Part shown: positions 39,133 through 47,145 of the stretch, one piece after another
Layout: each line of letters begins with the position of its first letter
Position numbering within the stretch: the stretch's first letter is position 1
DNA from: Halomonas sp. BDJS001
Lineage (GTDB): Bacteria > Pseudomonadota > Gammaproteobacteria > Pseudomonadales > Halomonadaceae
Direction: 5' to 3'
NCBI RefSeq assembly: GCF_026104355.1
Contig: NZ_CP110535.1
Location: 3,472,001 to 3,536,000, forward strand
DNA length: 64,000 bases
The notes under the pieces: generated by a model
Databases searched by the model: none
What the model was told of the DNA's origin: nothing
The model's input: only the letters and a program-made list of their open reading frames with translations
Program-made: the position numbers and the translations under genes

Positions 39133-39918
39133 CTAGCCCAGCCACACATCCAAAAACAGCATAATCACCAGGCCCATGGCCAAACCAAAGGTGGCCTTTT
39201 TCTGATGCCCGCAGCGGTGAGTCTCGGGAATGATTTCGTGGCTGATCACATACAGCATGGCACCGGCGGCAAACGCCAGCCCCCAGGGCAGCAGAATTTG
39301 GGAAACGCTGACAATACTGGCGCCAAATAGCCCGCCAATAGGCTCGATGAGCCCAGTCAGGGCGGCAATTGACCAGGAGCGCCGCTTTGAGTAGCCCTCG
39401 CCCATTAGCGCAACCGCCACGGCCAGCCCTTCCGGCATATTCTGTAGGCCAATGCCGATCGCCAGCGGCATGCCGCCCTCTAACCCATTGGCACCAAAGC
39501 CGACGCCTACCGCCATGCCTTCCGGCAGGTTGTGAATGGTGATCGCAAAGACAAACAGCCACACCCGGCGCAGCGAAGCGGCTTCCGGCCCCTCACGCCC
39601 CTGGGCAAAGTGTTCATGCGGCAAGTGCTCGTTAAGCAGTGCAATGGCGCCCATACCCAGCAAGATAGCCGCACAAACAATCCCGGCGGGCACAGGGCCA
39701 CCGGCATAGTAGATTTCTGCAGCATCCAGCGCGGGGATAATCAGCGAGAAAAATGAAGCAGCCAGCATCACACCCGCCGCAAAGCCCAACGCAAGGTCGC
39801 GAAAACCCCGGCTAGGTGTTTTGCCTAACAGCACCGGCAACGCACCCACCGCCGTCAACAGTCCAGCAATTAAGCTGCCCAAAAAACCTAGTAACAACGT
39901 ATTTTCCATGGACAGCAT
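39133..39918 (-). CDS. ZIP family metal transporter
   Basis: This 261-residue protein has eight hydrophobic segments and the two ZIP signatures: HNLPEGMAVGVGF near residue 130 and QNMPEGLAVAVALMGEG near 165, carrying the His/Asn/Glu metal-path residues. A histidine-containing loop (EHLPHEHFAQG) precedes helix 4. ZIP proteins usually import zinc, iron or manganese, the opposite direction to the neighbouring ATPase. It is convergent with merR (two-base gap). The start is uncertain: ATG at 39918 or at 39909, neither with a strong ribosome site. Confidence 0.85.
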   Translation of the reverse strand: MLSMENTLLLGFLGSLIAGLLTAVGALPVLLGKTPSRGFRDLALGFAAGVMLAASFFSLIIPALDAAEIYYAGGPVPAGIVCAAILLGMGAIALLNEHLPHEHFAQGREGPEAASLRRVWLFVFAITIHNLPEGMAVGVGFGANGLEGGMPLAIGIGLQNMPEGLAVAVALMGEGYSKRRSWSIAALTGLIEPIGGLFGASIVSVSQILLPWGLAFAAGAMLYVISHEIIPETHRCGHQKKATFGLAMGLVIMLFLDVWLG

Positions 39919-40082
39919 AAACCCAGTTGGCTATCAGAAAGGCATTAAAGAGAACGGCAGGTTGTTGTCTAACGTAGTATCAGTGCGTATTTTAACGCAC
40001 TAACACCCAATGAATAAATAATGGTGGTCTTCATCAGCACGGTGTAAGTGTGCGCCCTGGAGACATTACTAAAGGGATCATC

Positions 40083-40652
40083 GTGCCTTTTTCCGCTAAA
40101 TTAGCCGCGGCCCACTTTACCCAGCTACGCCCACGCTTAGTGGCCTTTGCGCGGTTGCAGCTACGTGATGCCACCGCCGCTGAAGATGCGGTACAGGAAA
40201 CCTTACTCACCGCCTTTGAGAAAAGTGCCACCTTTGAAGGGCGCTCAGAATTCGAGACCTGGGTGTTTGGCATTTTGAAATACAAAATTCTAAATCAACT
40301 CCGGCAACAGCGCCGCCAAGGAGCTTGGCAACCGTTAGAGCTGGACTTGGATGACGATACCCTTGACCGCCTGTTTCAGCAGGATGGTCACTGGCAGAGC
40401 GCTGCCCGCCCTAGCCACTGGGGCGAGCCTGAACAGGTATTAGAAAACCAGCGCTTCTGGCAGGTATTTGATGCCTGCCTTATCGCCTTACCGGAGAGCA
40501 TTGCACGGGTATTTACCCTGCGTGAATTAATGGGGCTTTCCACATCAGAGATTTGTAAGGAAATCGGCATTACTGAAACCAACTGCTGGGTCATCTTACA
40601 CCGTGCGCGTTTACGGCTAAGAGAGTGCTTGGATCATGGTTGGTTAAACTAG
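40083..40652 (+). CDS. ECF-type sigma-70 family factor
   Basis: This ~189-residue sigma factor has region 2 at about 12-80 (AAEDAVQETLLTAFEKS, SEFETWVFGILKYKILNQLR) and region 4 at about 125-185 (LPESIARVFTLRELMG, SEICKEIGITETNCWVILHRARLRLRECL). The GTG at 40083 has AAGGGA upstream. It is followed after 16 bases by a tiny zinc-finger protein that should be its anti-sigma factor. The target regulon is unknown. The ECF subgroup resembles those with a soluble HxxxCxxC partner, sometimes tied to oxidative or chlorite/hypochlorite stress. Confidence 0.88.
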   Translation: MPFSAKLAAAHFTQLRPRLVAFARLQLRDATAAEDAVQETLLTAFEKSATFEGRSEFETWVFGILKYKILNQLRQQRRQGAWQPLELDLDDDTLDRLFQQDGHWQSAARPSHWGEPEQVLENQRFWQVFDACLIALPESIARVFTLRELMGLSTSEICKEIGITETNCWVILHRARLRLRECLDHGWLN

Positions 40653-40668
40653 CTTGAAGGAGCTTGCT

Positions 40669-40872
40669 ATGCTCATGTGCCGCGAAGCCACGAGGTTGAT
40701 GTCTTTAAAACAAGACAGAACACTATCGGTGCGTGAAAAGATGGCCCTGCGTATGCATCTGTCGATGTGCAAAGCCTGTCGCAACTGCGCCCGTCAATTC
40801 GACCTGTTACACCAAGTTGGCACCCATCACCCGGCCTCCCAGCATAATTTGCGCCAAACGTTAGACGATTAG
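40669..40872 (+). CDS. Small zinc-finger anti-sigma factor (zf-HC2-like)
   Basis: This 67-residue protein contains HLSMCKAC at about residues 32-39, the HxxxCxxC zinc motif of ZAS anti-sigma factors, with an additional Cys three residues later and one near the N-terminus (MLMCREA). It has no membrane segment, so it is a soluble anti-sigma factor. GAAGGAG six bases before ATG 40669 sets the start. It is translated in tandem with the ECF sigma gene and probably binds it, releasing it on oxidation or zinc loss. Confidence 0.82.
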   Translation: MLMCREATRLMSLKQDRTLSVREKMALRMHLSMCKACRNCARQFDLLHQVGTHHPASQHNLRQTLDD

Positions 40873-41138
40873 TCTCATCAGCCAAACACTACAAACCACC
40901 GCCCTCTCTAACTTCCACTTCCCATCAGCAGAATGCTTCGTACGTTCAATAAAAAATTGTACAAAACCAATACATATGAGTGATTTTATTCAAGACTTGC
41001 TCTACAATAAATTCTTATACACTTAATATACAAAGAGCTGCAAGTAACGATTAGCTTTCACCGCTTTGCAAGTTTCTCTAACCAGCAGCTACTCAGGTGG
41101 CATCATCTAAAGCTATTTATTATGAACAGTCCGGCTAG
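40873..41138. other. A/T-rich noncoding gap upstream of the BdlA-like gene
   Basis: After the anti-sigma stop, 420 bases pass before the next preferred start (41293). The stretch is visibly richer in A and T than its surroundings and contains stop codons in all frames. No gene or clear terminator was recognised. A plausible promoter for the chemoreceptor gene follows at 41139-41167. Confidence 0.5.
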
Positions 41139-41167
41139 TTGACCTGGTAATTAGCCAAAACTAATGA
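41139..41167 (+). promoter_or_regulatory. Candidate sigma-70 promoter of the BdlA-like gene
   Basis: TTGACC at 41139-41144 and TAATGA at 41162-41167 are separated by 17 bases. Transcription from here would start near 41174, downstream of an in-frame ATG at 41164, which supports using the later start at 41293. Confidence 0.45.
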
Positions 41168-41292
41168 TCAAAAACGCCAAAAACTTACAAATGCAACATT
41201 TTGTGTCATCTAGATACAAAGTAATGCTTATAGACCAGGACTGCTCTAATCTTGTACACAAGACTTACATAGCCCCGCTGACAGGACTAGCA

Positions 41293-42561
41293 ATGCTCAC
41301 ACTTCTCACTTCCAATGGTTTACACAGTGCACTATATCAACACACCGCTTACATCTCTTTTACACCTGAAGGGGTGATTAAAAAGGCAAGCGAGCAATTC
41401 CTAACCACCGTGGGCTACACGCTTGACCAAGTGAAGGGGCAACACCACCGCATTTTCTGCTTCCCAGAAGATAGCCGTAGCCTTGAGTACCGCACCTTTT
41501 GGGAAACCCTGGCAGTTGGGCATAGTCAACAAGGCCGCTTTCGTCGTTCTAATGCCCAGGGCGAGGAAATTTGGTTAGAGGCTACCTACATACCGATCAG
41601 TAATCGGCGGGGTAAGGTTGTAGAGGTACTCAAAATTGCCAATGACATTACGGCTGCCCATCAAGAGGCGGAGCGGAAAAATGCCATCCTGGACGCGCTA
41701 AACAGCTCCATGGCGGTGATTGAATTTACCCCCAGTGGTGAAATTCTCAATGCCAACTCCAATTTTGAGCAGGTGATGGGGTATCGAAATGATGAATTAG
41801 TGGGCGCGCACCACCGAATGTTTTGCCCTGCCAATTTTTCACAAGCCAATCCACGTTTCTGGGAACGGCTGGCACAGGGTGAGTACATGCAAGGGAAGTT
41901 TGAACGTTTGGATTCTCGTGGCGCCAGCGTATGGCTAGAGGCAACGTATAACCCGATTCAAGATAGCCATGGAAACGTCGTCAAAGTGGTCAAGTTCGCC
42001 ACCGATATCACCCGCTCCGTTCAGGCAGCAGAATCCGCCACACGGGCTGTCACTGCCGCCCAAAGCACCTCTTCTCAAACAGAGCAGATCGCCCAAAACG
42101 GTCTTAGCCACCTGCAACGCGTGGTGCGTGATTCAGAGCAAGCGGCGCTAACCTTAGCAGAAGCGCAGCAGCTAATCGCCGCGCTTAACAAACAGGCACA
42201 GAGTATCAATAGTATTACCGAGTCGATTGCCCGTATCGCTAACCAGACTAACCTGCTATCACTGAATGCCGCGGTGGAAGCCGCACGCGCAGGTGAACAG
42301 GGTCGCGGATTTGCGGTGGTGGCTAACGAAGTGCGCCGCCTGGCCAAAGGCTCTAGTGAAGCGGTGGACGATATTACCCGAGTGCTAAAAGAGAACAGCG
42401 CCTTGGTAGAGCGCACCACTCAAGCCATGCAGCAGGTAGTGGAGCAAGGCAAGTCGAGCCAAACCAGCGTGAGTGAAATTGAGATTATCGTCAATGAGAT
42501 ACTCACTGGGGCACGCAGCGTTTCAACGTCTATTGAACAGCTTGCGCTAGAGTCCGCTTGA
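41293..42561 (+). CDS. Soluble PAS-PAS methyl-accepting protein, BdlA-like
   Basis: This ~422-residue protein has two PAS domains (about 12-125 and 135-250, each with the GQHHRIFC / [12 protein letters not shown] core) and a methyl-accepting signalling domain (about 280-420) with the conserved hairpin [19 protein letters not shown]. There are no membrane helices and no HAMP domain. The length and two-PAS-plus-MCP layout match BdlA, which controls biofilm dispersal through c-di-GMP in Pseudomonas. The start at 41293 has AGGA six bases upstream; an earlier ATG at 41164 would add 43 residues with no family match. Aer-type energy taxis is the alternative. Confidence 0.82.
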   Translation: MLTLLTSNGLHSALYQHTAYISFTPEGVIKKASEQFLTTVGYTLDQVKGQHHRIFCFPEDSRSLEYRTFWETLAVGHSQQGRFRRSNAQGEEIWLEATYIPISNRRGKVVEVLKIANDITAAHQEAERKNAILDALNSSMAVIEFTPSGEILNANSNFEQVMGYRNDELVGAHHRMFCPANFSQANPRFWERLAQGEYMQGKFERLDSRGASVWLEATYNPIQDSHGNVVKVVKFATDITRSVQAAESATRAVTAAQSTSSQTEQIAQNGLSHLQRVVRDSEQAALTLAEAQQLIAALNKQAQSINSITESIARIANQTNLLSLNAAVEAARAGEQGRGFAVVANEVRRLAKGSSEAVDDITRVLKENSALVERTTQAMQQVVEQGKSSQTSVSEIEIIVNEILTGARSVSTSIEQLALESA

Positions 42562-42571
42562 TGCACCATGC

Positions 42572-42600
42572 AAAAGCCAGCGCATAGGCGCTGGCTTTTT
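42572..42600. terminator. Bidirectional intrinsic terminator
   Basis: A perfect nine-base stem AGCCAGCGC/GCGCTGGCT with loop ATAG is followed by TTTTT on the plus strand and preceded by AAAA, so it can serve both the chemoreceptor gene and the convergent peroxiredoxin gene. Confidence 0.9.
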
Positions 42601-42620
42601 ACTCCACTCTATTAACGCAA

Positions 42621-43271
42621 TCAGCGCAGTGGCGTCTTACGCAGGTAAGGCAGAACCGTTTCATACTCGCCATACTTCTGCTTGGCATCGGCGTCAGAAA
42701 CGCTAGGCGGAATAATCACGTCCTGACCTATCGTCCAATCGGCTGGGGTGGCAACGCCGTGTTTCGTCGTGGTTTGCAATGCATCCAGGGCGCGTAGGAT
42801 TTCTGCAAAGTTACGCCCTACGGTCATCGGGTAGGTCATGGAAAGCTTCAACTGCTTATCTGGCCCGATAATAAACACCGAGCGCACCGTGGCGCTATCT
42901 GCGGGCGTACGCCCATCCGGCAGGTAGGCATCTTCTGGCAGCATGTCGTACAGTTTTGACACCGTTAGCCCATCATCGGCGATGATCGGAAAATCGACTT
43001 CGCTACCGCTGACGGTTTGGATGTCATTGCCCCAGCGCTTGTGGTCTTCAACGCCATCTACGGAAACACCGATCACTTTGGTGCCGCGTTTCTTCCACTC
43101 GGCACTCAGCTGCGCAACGGCACCGAATTCCGTTGTGCAAACCGGGGTAAAGTCTTTTGGGTGCGAAAACAGGATCGCCCAGCTGTCGCCAATCCAGTCA
43201 TGAAAACGAATCGGCCCTTGGCTAGTCTCCGCTTCGAAATCAGGTACGACGGCATTAATACGTAATGACAT
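42621..43271 (-). CDS. 1-Cys peroxiredoxin (Prx6 type)
   Basis: The 216-residue protein reduces peroxides through one catalytic cysteine, Cys45 in HPKDFTPVCTTE. There is no resolving Cys in the C-terminal region, which favours the 1-Cys Prx6 group. The longer C-terminal arm (about 165-216) matches that group. It has its own terminator and a free-standing promoter region. The reductant (thioredoxin, glutathione or ascorbate) cannot be told. Confidence 0.92.
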   Translation of the reverse strand: MSLRINAVVPDFEAETSQGPIRFHDWIGDSWAILFSHPKDFTPVCTTEFGAVAQLSAEWKKRGTKVIGVSVDGVEDHKRWGNDIQTVSGSEVDFPIIADDGLTVSKLYDMLPEDAYLPDGRTPADSATVRSVFIIGPDKQLKLSMTYPMTVGRNFAEILRALDALQTTTKHGVATPADWTIGQDVIIPPSVSDADAKQKYGEYETVLPYLRKTPLR

Positions 43272-43440
43272 GCTCTCCTCCTTAATGGGCGTTAGACGCC
43301 CTAATAGCTTATTTGACTTTCAACACCTTCACTATAGATCATTTTGCGCTAAGACAGCGAGTCGTAGCACAACGTTCACTCGCTCTGCCAAGCGTAGTCT
43401 AACGGCGTAAAAGCCTGAATATAAATGCCTGTAAAAGCAG

Positions 43441-43464
43441 AACGGCGCCCGAAGGCGCCGTTTT
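43441..43464 (-). terminator. GC-rich hairpin, likely terminator of the CNNM/CBS gene
   Basis: A nine-base stem AACGGCGCC/GGCGCCGTT with a four-base loop lies 32 bases past the 43497 stop. The T run on the minus strand is interrupted (CTGCTTTT), so it is only a moderate terminator. Confidence 0.55.
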
Positions 43465-43496
43465 AGCTCTACAAACAGAGCATCCCTTTCTAGAAA

Positions 43497-44534
43497 TTAC
43501 TCTTCTGCTTTGGCGTCTTTATCTTCCCGCTTAACCCGCTTGATCCACTGCTGTTTTGCATAGTGGCGTAGATTGGCCACATTGTCGGTTTCATCGACAA
43601 TATCCTGCCCAAGAATGGTTTCGATAATGTCTTCTAAGGTGATTAAACCTACAAAGGTACCGTGCTCATCGTAGACCACCCGCATATGCAGGTGGTCTTT
43701 CAGCATGGAGGTAAACACCTGCTCAATGTTGTGTGAGACGTCCACGCTGCCTATCGGATGCATTAGCTCGCGCATCGTTTTGGCATCGTCGGCGTGGTAC
43801 ATATCGGCTTTATGCACATAACCAAAGGCCTGCTCACCGTTGTCCATCACTGGGAAGCGTGTAAACGGCGCTTTGCCATACTGTTCATCGAAGGTTTTCA
43901 CGGTCATGTCAGGCAAAACGGTTTCACACACCGTGCGCGGGGTCATCGCTTTACTGACGACGATATCGTGCAAGTTGAGCATATTGATAATGGTGCGCGA
44001 CTCGTCTGCATCCAGCACCTTCTCTTCCAGACCGACGCGTGCCAGTACTTTAATTTCATCGCGCAGGTCGACATCGTGCTCCGACTTACCGAGTCGGCGG
44101 GTGATCTGCTCCGACATCCAGATAAAAGGCAGCAGGCCTATAATCATCGGATTTAAAAAGCGCGGTAAAAACGGCGATAAACCACGCCAGTAAGTCGCGC
44201 CAATGGTCTTCGGAATAATTTCCGACAGTATTAAAATCGCCATGGTCATTACCGCCGAAACAATGGCGATAGAGGCTTCGCCAAACACGACCGCGGCCTG
44301 AGCACCTACTGCAGTTGCCCCCACGGTATGGGCAATCGTATTGAGGGTCAAAATAGCGGCTAGGGGCCGATCGATATTCGCCTTCAGACGCGTAAGCGAG
44401 GCGTGCAGCTTGGGGTTATCTTCTTTCTGCTTAGCAATGTAGCTGGGCGTAATTGAAAGAAGCGCCGCTTCAAGGATGGAACATAAAAACGAGAACGCGA
44501 TTGAAAGGGTCGCAATCGTGATTAGGAGGAACAT
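43497..44534 (-). CDS. CNNM/DUF21 membrane protein with paired CBS domains (CorC-like)
   Basis: This 345-residue protein has a DUF21 membrane domain (three to four helices, about 1-150) with ILSEIIPKTIGATY, then two CBS domains (about 195-310; MTPRTVC and FVGLITLEDIIETILG). Family members act in magnesium or cobalt handling and were long mislabelled as haemolysins. It lacks the C-terminal CorC_HlyC domain found in longer homologues and ends in a basic/acidic tail. No neighbour indicates a specific metal. Confidence 0.87.
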   Translation of the reverse strand: MFLLITIATLSIAFSFLCSILEAALLSITPSYIAKQKEDNPKLHASLTRLKANIDRPLAAILTLNTIAHTVGATAVGAQAAVVFGEASIAIVSAVMTMAILILSEIIPKTIGATYWRGLSPFLPRFLNPMIIGLLPFIWMSEQITRRLGKSEHDVDLRDEIKVLARVGLEEKVLDADESRTIINMLNLHDIVVSKAMTPRTVCETVLPDMTVKTFDEQYGKAPFTRFPVMDNGEQAFGYVHKADMYHADDAKTMRELMHPIGSVDVSHNIEQVFTSMLKDHLHMRVVYDEHGTFVGLITLEDIIETILGQDIVDETDNVANLRHYAKQQWIKRVKREDKDAKAEE

Positions 44535-44642
44535 GAGGGCCTAGAGTGGTGGGTTGTACCGGGTTTATAGGGGCAGCATAGGCGGAAGTCAATACTTCTC
44601 AATCATGCATTCATTGCATTCATCAACCATGCAGAGCTAAAT

Positions 44643-45254
44643 TCATGGGCGCAACGGCAGCGCGGCGCCGATGGCAACGAAGATGCCGCCGCAAGTGCGG
44701 TTGAACACGCGGCCAACGCGCTTCAGCCAGTGGCGAATGCGGTTAGCCATATTGGCAAGCAGGCCTTCCACCACACATTCGATAGCCACAAAGGTGCCTG
44801 CCAGCACGAAATATTGCAGCATCAAGCTTCGCTGTGGGTCGATAAATTGAGGCAGAAAAGCGCTGAAAAACAGCAGCACCTTGGGATTGGTAATCGATGC
44901 CAGTACCCCTTGGCGGTACAGGTGCCACCCGCTGGCTTGGCTTGTGCTCACACCCACCTCGCCCGTAATCGGTGGCGAGCGCCATACCTGGATACCCAAC
45001 CAAATAAGATATCCCCCACCAACCCATTTCAGCACTGTTAGCCATACCACGGACGATTTGAGCAGCGCCCCAATCCCAAACATGCACAGGGCAATAATCA
45101 GCATAAAGCCTGTCGCGCCGCCGATAATAGTAAACAGGGTTCTACGGCTGCCATGTAGTGCGCCATGAGTCAGCGCCAGCAGGCCGTTTGGCCCAGGCGA
45201 AAGCGACAGACCAAGGCAGGCGATTAGGTATAAAAGCCAAGTGTCCAACAGCAT
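44643..45254 (-). CDS. LysE family amino-acid exporter
   Basis: This ~203-residue inner-membrane protein has six hydrophobic segments. The N-terminal CLGLSLSPGPNGLLALTHG contains the LysE/RhtB-family signature SPGPN, and TNPKVLLFFSAFLPQF is the conserved loop. ATG 45254 has AGGGGTAGG upstream; a longer reading adds 16 residues without family match. Family members export lysine, homoserine, threonine or cysteine products; the substrate is not determinable. Confidence 0.86.
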   Translation of the reverse strand: MLLDTWLLYLIACLGLSLSPGPNGLLALTHGALHGSRRTLFTIIGGATGFMLIIALCMFGIGALLKSSVVWLTVLKWVGGGYLIWLGIQVWRSPPITGEVGVSTSQASGWHLYRQGVLASITNPKVLLFFSAFLPQFIDPQRSLMLQYFVLAGTFVAIECVVEGLLANMANRIRHWLKRVGRVFNRTCGGIFVAIGAALPLRP

Positions 45255-45337
45255 AGTAATGCCTACCCCTTGGAAGATATTTACGTTACGCCAGCATGTC
45301 ACTGTTGGTTGACGTTTTCCATTGTTAAAACACTCTC

Positions 45338-45380
45338 AATAAAAACGCCTCCCCTTGCTTGATACAGCACGAGGAGGCGT
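45338..45380 (-). terminator. Intrinsic terminator downstream of luxS
   Basis: Minus strand: stem ACGCCTCC/GGAGGCGT with a ~20-base loop followed by TTTTTATT, 33 bases past the luxS stop. Confidence 0.85.
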
Positions 45381-45412
45381 CGGCTAACGACCCATTGACG
45401 GTTACATTACGC

Positions 45413-45880
45413 TTAAGCGAACACTTCCGTCCACTCGCTGCGCTTGGCCAACAGGTTGCGAGCCAGTTCCTGGGCGCCTTCCAAACTGTGGCTGGCAGCC
45501 CAGCCACACTGCATCTCATTGCAGGCAGGCACTTCAGTGGCTTCTAGCACGTCGTTTAGGGTTTGTTCGATGATGGTGATCACGCCGTCATAGTCGTCGT
45601 GGTTAATCATCGCGATGTAGAAGCCGGTTTGGCAGCCCATGGGGCTGATATCGACCACTTTATCGGTGTGATTGCGCGACAGCTCAGCCATCAAGTGCTC
45701 GAGGGAGTGCAGCGCGGGCATCTCCATATGCTCTTTATTGGGCTGGCAGATACGCAGGTCGTACTTGTGGATACGGTCGCCGTTCTGGCCTTCTTTAATA
45801 TCGGCCAAGCGCACGTACGGGGCTTTGACCTTGGTGTGATCCAGGTTAAAGCTCTCGACGTTCATCTTTTTATCGGTCAT
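45413..45880 (-). CDS. luxS: S-ribosylhomocysteine lyase LuxS
   Basis: LuxS splits S-ribosylhomocysteine into homocysteine and the autoinducer-2 precursor. The 155-residue protein has the metal ligands His58 and His62 with catalytic Glu61 in LHSLEHLMA, catalytic Cys83 in [10 protein letters not shown], and the third ligand Cys125 in NEMQCGW. All are present, so it should be active. The gene starts with GGAGCC upstream and is followed by a terminator. The pfs nucleosidase that makes its substrate is not in the window. The ABM-fold gene is 50 bases upstream on the same strand. Confidence 0.95.
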   Translation of the reverse strand: MTDKKMNVESFNLDHTKVKAPYVRLADIKEGQNGDRIHKYDLRICQPNKEHMEMPALHSLEHLMAELSRNHTDKVVDISPMGCQTGFYIAMINHDDYDGVITIIEQTLNDVLEATEVPACNEMQCGWAASHSLEGAQELARNLLAKRSEWTEVFA

Positions 45881-45898
45881 GTTGGCTCCTTTATCGCT

Positions 45899-45937
45899 TA
45901 AAGCTTGATTCGCTTAAAGCTCGATTCGTTTAAACTT
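45899..45937. repeat. 16-base tandem direct repeat, 2.4 copies
   Basis: The unit TAAAGCTTGATTCGCT is followed directly by TAAAGCTCGATTCGTT and a partial TAAACTT. It fills the gap between luxS and the ABM-fold gene and includes the latter's stop codon. Confidence 0.8.
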
Positions 45938-46277
45938 GGGGCGCGTCAAAATTCCAGGGCTCATCGGTGTAAACACACACGTTGGCATCTTCGATATCGC
46001 CATCCGGCGCTTCAACGTGCTTGGCAAAGAAGTCTTGGATCTCTTGGCGCTGGCAGTGTGCTTCAAACTCCTCGCGACTGGCCCAGATTTCATGAAACAC
46101 AATCGGGTAGCTGGTGCCCTGCGCGAAAGGATTCTCGATCTGCCGGGTCACGGTGTAGTGAATACAGGCATCTTCCCGGTGAGTATTCGGCTCTAACGAC
46201 TGAAGCGCTTTGAATACCGCTTCTTCCTTGCCCGGTTTGGGTTTAAAACCAGCAATACAGTAGATTTTTTCTGACAT
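45930..46277 (-). CDS. ABM-domain protein (putative quinol monooxygenase)
   Basis: This 115-residue protein matches the antibiotic biosynthesis monooxygenase (ABM) fold: KPGKEEAVFKALQSLEP, CIHYTVTRQIENPFAQGTSYPIVFHEIWASREEFEAHCQ (cited in part), and a C-terminal FFAKHVE. Members include YgiN-type quinol monooxygenases and heme-degrading enzymes. It lies upstream of luxS on the same strand and might be cotranscribed. The substrate is unknown; C-terminal tail residues are not conserved in families I recognise. Confidence 0.78.
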   Translation of the reverse strand: MSEKIYCIAGFKPKPGKEEAVFKALQSLEPNTHREDACIHYTVTRQIENPFAQGTSYPIVFHEIWASREEFEAHCQRQEIQDFFAKHVEAPDGDIEDANVCVYTDEPWNFDAPQV

Positions 46278-46338
46278 GGTTAACTCCTAAGTCGTTAAGC
46301 GTGCGTCATTATGCGGCTTGTCGACATAGGTTAACAAC

Positions 46339-47016
46339 CTAACGGATGATGCGCTCAGCCAATGCTTCCAGATCGGTCACCGTCATATCTGGCTCGATAC
46401 CCCAGGGGTCAAAAGGCGCATCAGGACTGCGCCGTACCCAGGCACTGCGTAGGCCTGCATGGGTGGCGCCAATCACATCAAAGGGATTACTGGACACCAA
46501 CCAGGTGTGTTCGGGGCGAGTTTCCAAGCGGCTACGCAGATGAGCGTACACCGCCGGGTCTGGCTTAAAGCGTTTTACCTCATCGGCGCTGACCACGTCG
46601 TCCATATGGCTCTCAACGCCTGCGCGGGTGAGCAGCTTGGACACGGCATCAGCGGTGCCGTTCGAAAATGCCACGCAACGTATGCCCGCATCGCGAAGCT
46701 GATCTAGCGCAGGCACTACATCGTCAAACGCGGGCAGCTCACCGTACACCGCCATTAGATGGTCTTGGTCGTTATCCGAAAGCCCGGTTTGCAGTGCGCG
46801 GTCAACAAACACCAGCGCTTCGCGGGTGCACTCCGAAAACGGTACATAAGCCCCCATCAGGCCGTGGCGAAAGCTGTACTCTAGCTGCTTATCGCGCCAG
46901 CGGCGGGCAAACTCACCCGCTTTAGAGTCATCCGCTAGGCGGCGCTCAAGCTCAACGGTAACCCCTTGGGTATCGATCAAAGTACCGTACACATCGAAGG
47001 CTAAGACCGGTTGCAT
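46339..47016 (-). CDS. HAD-superfamily hydrolase, type II haloacid dehalogenase-like
   Basis: This 225-residue protein has motif I DVYGTLID with nucleophilic Asp8, motif II SNG, the Lys of motif III in FKPDPAVYAHL, and SSNPFDVIGATHAGL as motif IV. The order and length match L-2-haloacid dehalogenases, which replace halogen with hydroxyl on short 2-haloacids; many such proteins act on phosphate esters instead. It starts with AAGGAG upstream and has no partner gene. Confidence 0.87.
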   Translation of the reverse strand: MQPVLAFDVYGTLIDTQGVTVELERRLADDSKAGEFARRWRDKQLEYSFRHGLMGAYVPFSECTREALVFVDRALQTGLSDNDQDHLMAVYGELPAFDDVVPALDQLRDAGIRCVAFSNGTADAVSKLLTRAGVESHMDDVVSADEVKRFKPDPAVYAHLRSRLETRPEHTWLVSSNPFDVIGATHAGLRSAWVRRSPDAPFDPWGIEPDMTVTDLEALAERIIR

Positions 47017-47095
47017 CGTTAGCTACTCCTTAACTTTCAATTAATTGTGGCCTGAGTTCAGCTTATATCTTTAGCATAGTAGACCCCTTCAATAA

Positions 47096-47130
47096 CAAAA
47101 GCGCCGCTGCACAGGCAGCGGCGCTTAAAA
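47096..47130 (-). terminator. Intrinsic terminator downstream of doeD
   Basis: An 11-base stem AGCGCCGCTGC/GCAGCGGCGCT with a short loop is followed by TTTTGTTATT on the minus strand, 16 bases past the doeD stop. Confidence 0.88.
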
Positions 47131-47145
47131 AGCTAAATCAGGTCA

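Noticed and set aside
39005..39562. 185-codon minus-strand frame overlapping the ZIP and merR genes
   Set aside because: Lies in another frame of the ZIP gene and antisense to merR; Arg/Cys/Trp-rich translation typical of an out-of-frame read.
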